Shown here: one piece after another, positions 6,077 through 10,723 of the stretch | Position numbering within the stretch: position 1 is the stretch's first letter | Layout of the letters: each line of letters begins with the position of its first letter | DNA from: Burkholderiales bacterium | GTDB taxonomy: Bacteria; Pseudomonadota; Gammaproteobacteria; Burkholderiales; Usitatibacteraceae | DNA length: 10,723 nucleotides | Assembly: GCA_026786225.1 (NCBI GenBank) | Contig: JAJAYN010000304.1 | Coordinates: 1 to 10,723, forward strand | Direction: 5' to 3' | Program-made: the position numbers and the translations under genes | Notes under the pieces: model-generated | The model's input: only the letters and a program-made list of their open reading frames with translations | What the model was told of the DNA's origin: nothing | The model's database searches: none

Positions 6077-9000
6077 TTGTTCTGGTTTGCTGTCATCACT
6101 TCGATGCTGCTCGTTTCGGTGGTCGTCACGCTTAAATACGTCGTGCTGCCAAATGTGGAGAGTTACCAGTCCGACATTATCAGTCGCGTCGCCGCAGCCA
6201 GCGGCATGGACGTGTCGGCATCGGCGATTCGAGGTGGCTGGTCAGGGTTCCGCCCATACGTTGAACTTGAGAACGTGGTGTTTCGTGAGATGGCTGGCAG
6301 TACTTCGGTCGACCGGCTCGCCGGCACCGAGGCCCTCAGGCTCCCGCGAATGACGGCGTCGCTGTCTTGGTGGGCGTTGCTGGTCAAGCAGATACGTTTC
6401 GTCGATGTGAGCCTGATCGGCCCGGAACTGGCGTTGTCGCGCAGAAAAGATGGGTTGCTGTATTTCGCCGGACGCGCGCTCAACGCGCCGCAAGATCAGC
6501 AGGATAGCGCCGACCTGCTGGCGGTGTTACTCGAACAACCGGGCGTCGAGATCCAGCGGGCCACGCTGACCTGGACCGACGATTTGACGCCGGGCAAAAC
6601 CCTGCGATTTACCGATGTCGGCATACGCATCGAAAAAGGCTTGAATGGACACGTGATCGGCATTACCGCATTGCCGCCGGTCGAACTCGCCCAAAAACTG
6701 GAAATGCGCGGCAAAATGCGGCTGCAGAAAAACGCCGGAAAGTGGATCGCAGTGGGCAGTTTTTACGCCGCCGTGAACGATGCCAATTTTGCTGAATTGC
6801 GTTCCCATTTGCCAGTACCCGATGCGCTGCGCGCGGGACTCGGCAATGTTCGCGCCTGGATCGATATCGACAATTCTGCGCCGCTATCCGTCCCCACGGC
6901 GACCAGCGCTGCGCCTGCCGCAACCAACCCGGTGCGCGCCATCACCGCCGATATCAGTCTTATCGACACCAAGGCGCAGTTGTCGCCGGAAGTCGCGCAG
7001 CTCAATATTGCGCGGCTGGCCGGACGTATCGAATACAAGGCGCAGGAAGACGGCTTCACCGTCGGCAGCAAGGCACTGGCGTTGCGCACCCGTGAAGGCG
7101 TGACGCTGCCACCCGCCGATTTCTCTCTCACGTTGCAGCATCAGGCCACGACCGGCACGGCCAAAGGCGAAATCACCGCCAGTGGCATCGACCTCAAGGT
7201 CTTGACAGCACTGCTCGAATATTTCCCGGTTCCGAAGGAGTTGCGTTCGATTGCCACGCGTTTTGCGCCGCGCGGTGTGGTTCGGCGCTCAAGCTTTGCG
7301 TGGACCGGCTACCTGGACAAGATTACGACTTATCGTATCAACGGTGCGATGACGGATTTCGCCATCAATGCCGATGGAAGCACGCCGGGCATCTCCGGCT
7401 TCACGGGCACGCTGGAAGGCGACGAGAAGGGTGGCAAGTTCACGGTTGCCTCGAAGAGCATGCAACTGGACGCGCCCGTGTTGCTGCGTAAGCCGTTGAA
7501 ATTTGATTCGTTCGATAGCGATGGTGCCTGGAAAATAACCGCGGAGGCGGTTGAAGTTGATCTCAGCCGCGTGGCATTCGCGAACCCGGAAGTCGCTGGC
7601 GAATTCAGCGGGCACTATTCGCGCTTTCGTGCCGATGGCCCCAGGGCAAAAGAAGAGAAGGGACCGGGATCGCTCGATATCAAGGGCCGTCTCACACGCG
7701 CCAGCGCGGTCGCCGTGGCCAACTACCTGCCTAACGGCGCGGCGCAAACGCGCGAATACATCGAGTGGGCGACCCGCGATGGTGAAATTACGTCCGCCGA
7801 CTTTACGTTGAAGGGAGAGATTTTCGAGTTTCCCTACCACCAGGGCAAGGGCGGCAATTTTCGTTTGGCTGCGAAGGTCAAGGATATCGATTTCCGTTAT
7901 GCCGTCGGCTGGCCAGCGGTCGAAAACGTCAGCGGGGAGCTGGTGTTTGAAAATACCGGCTTCTCGGCAAAAATTGATTCGGCACAGTTTTTTAACGCAA
8001 AGTTGAAGGCGACCACGATCGCCATTGATGACTTTGCCGCTACACCCTATACGCTTTCGATTCAGGGCGAGGCGGCCGCGCGCGGCGAGGACATGACGCG
8101 CTTTCTGCGCGAAAGTCCGCTGATCAATGGCGTGGGGGCATTTACCCGTTCGATTGCCATCGAGGGGCAAGGCAGGCTGGAGCTGGCGTTGAAAATTCCA
8201 CTGCACATACCCGAGTCGGTCAAGGTGACATCAAAAATCAGCGGTACATATACCATGAAGGGCGCGCAGGCCAAGCCGGTGTTTGGCCCGCTCATTACCG
8301 GCCTCAATGGCAGTGTCACCTTCACAGAAAGCGGTGTAAAAAGCAACGGTCTCGCAGGGGTCGCTTACGGCAACCCGCTTAATGTGGCGATCACCAGCGG
8401 CAACGACGGCGTGTTGACCGAATTCACCGGGCGCGCGGACGTTTCACAACTCGGTGACCTGTTGCCCTTCCCGATGCCGCAGCAGGTCACAGGGACCACC
8501 GACATCAACGGACGCATCACGGCGCGCGATGGCGGCGCTGACATCGCCGTTGAATCGAACCTGCTGGGCGTGACTTCCGGGCTGCCGGCGCCGCTCGCCA
8601 AGCGCAGCGACGAAGTGCGCAAACTGCGTGTGGCGTTTGCCAACACCGGGCAGGTGAGTGAAAAAATCAGCGTGTCGCTGGCTGGAAATGCAGTGGCATC
8701 AGCATCACCTGCTTCAACACTCTCGGATGCGCCTGCGTCGCGTATCGACGCGCGATTCCAGCGTGACTTTGATGCCGGTGGCAACGCGCGCGTTCGCGGC
8801 GGCATCGCCAGCGTTGGTGTTCCCCTGACTGCCGCGCCGGTTCCCGAGGGCTTATGGTTTGCGGGCACCATCGCGCTCCTCGATTTTGACAGCTGGCGCG
8901 AAGCCTTCAACAAGTTTTATCCAGCGGACGTAACGAATTCGCCGGGCCAGCCTGCGCGCGCGGCGACCAATAACGGCATCGAGATTGCAGGATTTGATTT

Positions 9001-10147
9001 CAGGCTGGGCGGGTTGGTGGCCTACGGCCGGCCTTTCGAGGCGATGACGCTCAAGGGGCGGCACGGTGGCGATGACTGGCGCCTGACTGTCGATAGCGAT
9101 GATGCTGTTGGCGACGTTTCCTGGCGTGCGGGGGCATTCAACGACCGCGGGGCGGTGCGGGCCCGGCTGAAAAAGCTGGTGCTTGCCGATGAAGTGCCTC
9201 AGCCCAAGGGGAACACCACCGCACTGGTGACCAACGTCGTTACGCGCGAGGCTGATTTTCCTGCACTGGACATCGTCGCCGAAAAATTCACGCTCAAGGA
9301 TCGCGAACTCGGCGAGCTCGAATTGCGTGCAACGCCAATGGGGGACAACTGGCGCATCGATCAATTGGTGATATCGACCGGCCACGCCAAACTGGAGATG
9401 GATGGACTCTGGCAGCGCAACAGCGATCCGCAAAGTCCTGCGGGGGTCGCCGGAAAATCGCGCACGACGATGAATATGAAAGTGGAGTCGTCGAATCTCA
9501 ATGCACTGTTTTCACAGTTTGGCTATGGTGACCAGCTGAAACGCGGCACCGGCAAACTCGAAGGCAAATTATCCTGGCCTGGGCACACCTACCAGTTCGA
9601 GACGGCGGCGTTGTCGGGCGAATTCAAGGTCGAGGCGCGTAATGGGCAGTTTGCGCAGATACCGGTTGGCGCCGGCAAGTTGCTCGCGTTGATCAGCCTG
9701 CAATCGATCCCGCGCCGCTTCACATTTGATTTTCGTGATGTCTTCTCCGAAGGCTTCGCGTTTGAGCGCATCGACGGCAATATCAAAATCAATAACGGCA
9801 TCATGTTTACCGACAACTTCGAGATCGTCGGTACGGCTGCAAATGTGAAGATGTCGGGCGACGTGTCGTTGCCGACGGAGCAAACAAATTTGAAACTGAC
9901 CGTGGTGCCGTCGCTGGGTGAAGGCGTTGCCATCGGCGCGGGCGTGGTGCTCGGCCCGGTCGGTGGATTGGGCGTACTGGCGGTACAAAAGCTGCTGCAG
10001 GGCGCGCTTTCTTACGAGTACGCGGTGACGGGTTCATGGGATAATCCGCAGGTGGATCGCATAAAGAATGATGGGCAGTTGGCGAAACCCGCCAATGCGC
10101 CTGCGACACCCACGGTACCAGTAGCGAACGCAAAAAAATCCTCATGA
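6077..10147 (+). CDS. yhdP: YhdP family AsmA-like envelope protein (TIGR02099 type)
   Basis: YhdP-type proteins are anchored in the inner membrane, span the periplasm as a long beta-groove, and take part with TamB and YdbH in phospholipid transport to the outer membrane (established in E. coli). The product is 1356 residues from the TTG at 6077, somewhat longer than E. coli YhdP (about 1266). A single membrane helix covers about residues 2-24, ending KYVVLPNVESYQ; the rest is beta-repeat rich. An Ala/Pro/Thr-rich linker lies near 268-283. The C-terminal AsmA-like part (about 1180-1330) shows the typical GQFAQIPVGAGKLLALISLQ, then FTFDFRDVFSEGFAFERIDG and VGPV-like GVVLGPVGGLGVLAVQKLLQ. The tail is Ala/Pro-rich with two Lys. 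Start: the first ATG (6104) would cut the helix. The frame is open back to 6008 with a basic segment HKIKKTLFHLGRAG, so a start upstream of 6077 is possible. The stop overlaps the next gene by 4 bases. Confidence 0.95.
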   Translation: MFWFAVITSMLLVSVVVTLKYVVLPNVESYQSDIISRVAAASGMDVSASAIRGGWSGFRPYVELENVVFREMAGSTSVDRLAGTEALRLPRMTASLSWWALLVKQIRFVDVSLIGPELALSRRKDGLLYFAGRALNAPQDQQDSADLLAVLLEQPGVEIQRATLTWTDDLTPGKTLRFTDVGIRIEKGLNGHVIGITALPPVELAQKLEMRGKMRLQKNAGKWIAVGSFYAAVNDANFAELRSHLPVPDALRAGLGNVRAWIDIDNSAPLSVPTATSAAPAATNPVRAITADISLIDTKAQLSPEVAQLNIARLAGRIEYKAQEDGFTVGSKALALRTREGVTLPPADFSLTLQHQATTGTAKGEITASGIDLKVLTALLEYFPVPKELRSIATRFAPRGVVRRSSFAWTGYLDKITTYRINGAMTDFAINADGSTPGISGFTGTLEGDEKGGKFTVASKSMQLDAPVLLRKPLKFDSFDSDGAWKITAEAVEVDLSRVAFANPEVAGEFSGHYSRFRADGPRAKEEKGPGSLDIKGRLTRASAVAVANYLPNGAAQTREYIEWATRDGEITSADFTLKGEIFEFPYHQGKGGNFRLAAKVKDIDFRYAVGWPAVENVSGELVFENTGFSAKIDSAQFFNAKLKATTIAIDDFAATPYTLSIQGEAAARGEDMTRFLRESPLINGVGAFTRSIAIEGQGRLELALKIPLHIPESVKVTSKISGTYTMKGAQAKPVFGPLITGLNGSVTFTESGVKSNGLAGVAYGNPLNVAITSGNDGVLTEFTGRADVSQLGDLLPFPMPQQVTGTTDINGRITARDGGADIAVESNLLGVTSGLPAPLAKRSDEVRKLRVAFANTGQVSEKISVSLAGNAVASASPASTLSDAPASRIDARFQRDFDAGGNARVRGGIASVGVPLTAAPVPEGLWFAGTIALLDFDSWREAFNKFYPADVTNSPGQPARAATNNGIEIAGFDFRLGGLVAYGRPFEAMTLKGRHGGDDWRLTVDSDDAVGDVSWRAGAFNDRGAVRARLKKLVLADEVPQPKGNTTALVTNVVTREADFPALDIVAEKFTLKDRELGELELRATPMGDNWRIDQLVISTGHAKLEMDGLWQRNSDPQSPAGVAGKSRTTMNMKVESSNLNALFSQFGYGDQLKRGTGKLEGKLSWPGHTYQFETAALSGEFKVEARNGQFAQIPVGAGKLLALISLQSIPRRFTFDFRDVFSEGFAFERIDGNIKINNGIMFTDNFEIVGTAANVKMSGDVSLPTEQTNLKLTVVPSLGEGVAIGAGVVLGPVGGLGVLAVQKLLQGALSYEYAVTGSWDNPQVDRIKNDGQLAKPANAPATPTVPVANAKKSS

Positions 10148-10723
10148 TTATTACCAAGAGTTCCGGCCAGATTCCCGACGCTCTCCTCAAGGCGGCAGGC
10201 TCCACGCAATCGTTTTTCCGTGTTGCGGCCATCCAGATGGCGAGTGGGCCGAACGTCAAAGCCAATCTGGACGAGGCCGCGCGGTTGATCGACATGGCCG
10301 CCAGCACCGGCGCGCGCATTATCGCGCTGCCTGAATATTTTGCCATCATGGGCATGAAGGACACCGATAAAGTTGCAGTGCGCGAACAACCCGGCGACGG
10401 GCCTATTCAGCAATGGATGTCCGGGATCGCCGCCAGGCATCGCATCTGGCTCATCGGCGGTTCGATCCCGATGGAATCGAACGTGCCCGGCAAAGTGCGA
10501 AATACCTGTCTCGTGTACGACAAGGAAGGCAAGCAGGTCGCGAGATACGACAAGATTCATTTATTCAATATGTCGTTGGGCACCGAGAATTATTCGGAAG
10601 AACGCACCATCGAGCCCGGCGACCAGGTCGTCGTCGTCGATTCCCCTTACGGCCGCATTGGCCTGTCGATTTGTTACGACCTGCGCTTTCCTGAGTTGTA
10701 TCGGGCGATGGATGATGTGGACA
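10144..10723 (+). CDS. Carbon-nitrogen hydrolase (nitrilase superfamily, Nit-type amidase), 3' end outside window
   Basis: This is the N-terminal 193 residues of a nitrilase-superfamily amidase. Related Nit1/NIT2 enzymes hydrolyse deaminated glutathione or omega-amides such as alpha-ketoglutaramate; which substrate applies here cannot be told. The catalytic triad is visible: Glu64 in ALPEYF, Lys137 in RYDKIHLF and Cys177 in SICYDLRFPE. The domain starts at FRVAAIQMASG (25-35). The ATG at 10144 overlaps the yhdP TGA (ATGA), which argues for coupled translation, and no clear Shine-Dalgarno precedes it. This start adds about 24 residues before the conserved first strand, but there is no other Met, Val or Leu start codon closer to it, so I keep it. 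In betaproteobacteria the next gene in this order is commonly tldD; that lies beyond the window. Confidence 0.95.
   Translation, partial: MIITKSSGQIPDALLKAAGSTQSFFRVAAIQMASGPNVKANLDEAARLIDMAASTGARIIALPEYFAIMGMKDTDKVAVREQPGDGPIQQWMSGIAARHRIWLIGGSIPMESNVPGKVRNTCLVYDKEGKQVARYDKIHLFNMSLGTENYSEERTIEPGDQVVVVDSPYGRIGLSICYDLRFPELYRAMDDVD

Noticed and set aside
7289..8206. 305-codon open frame antisense to yhdP
   Set aside because: Same reason: a shadow of yhdP codon usage, with no recognisable domain or ribosome binding site.
1..10723. Insertion sequences, tRNA/rRNA genes, CRISPR arrays
   Set aside because: No transposase-like frame, tRNA-like end or regularly spaced direct repeats were seen anywhere in the window.

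Overview
The window looks like chromosome from a betaproteobacterium. The reasons are the moderately high GC, the tight ATGA-type overlaps between nadK and recN and between yhdP and the nitrilase gene, and the divergent block glnE / yhdP (TIGR02099 type) / nitrilase, which I know as a common betaproteobacterial arrangement. The genus cannot be read from the sequence alone.

Layout. Bases 1-301 (+) are the C-terminal end of NAD kinase (nadK), overlapping by one base the complete DNA-repair ATPase gene recN (301-1968, +). Bases 1969-2274 contain no intact gene. They do hold an 82-codon open stretch that starts directly after the recN stop, in the same frame, and reads like the middle of a secreted NTR/TIMP-fold protein without a start codon; it is called here as a gene remnant. 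On the minus strand follow two small genes read from right to left: a 170-aa predicted nucleotidyltransferase-fold protein (2454-2966) and, 2 bases after its stop, a 58-aa basic, probably helical protein (2275-2451). After about 260 bases without a gene and a strong inverted repeat over the glnE stop codon comes glnE (minus strand, ending at 3227), the bifunctional adenylyltransferase/adenylyl-removing enzyme of glutamine synthetase. Divergent from it are yhdP (about 6077-10147, +), a very large AsmA-like envelope protein, and a carbon-nitrogen hydrolase gene overlapping it by 4 bases and cut by the window end.

How it fits together. nadK-recN and yhdP-nitrilase are ordinary housekeeping neighbours, and glnE controls nitrogen assimilation. 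The interval from 1969 to 3226 between the two conserved blocks is the accessory part: a decayed gene plus a two-gene nucleotidyltransferase/small-protein cassette of unknown function. That cassette is the best candidate in this window for something not yet described. The remaining signals (non-standard starts of the divergent glnE/yhdP pair, a slippery A7 at the yhdP-nitrilase overlap, the hairpin at the glnE stop) are weaker.
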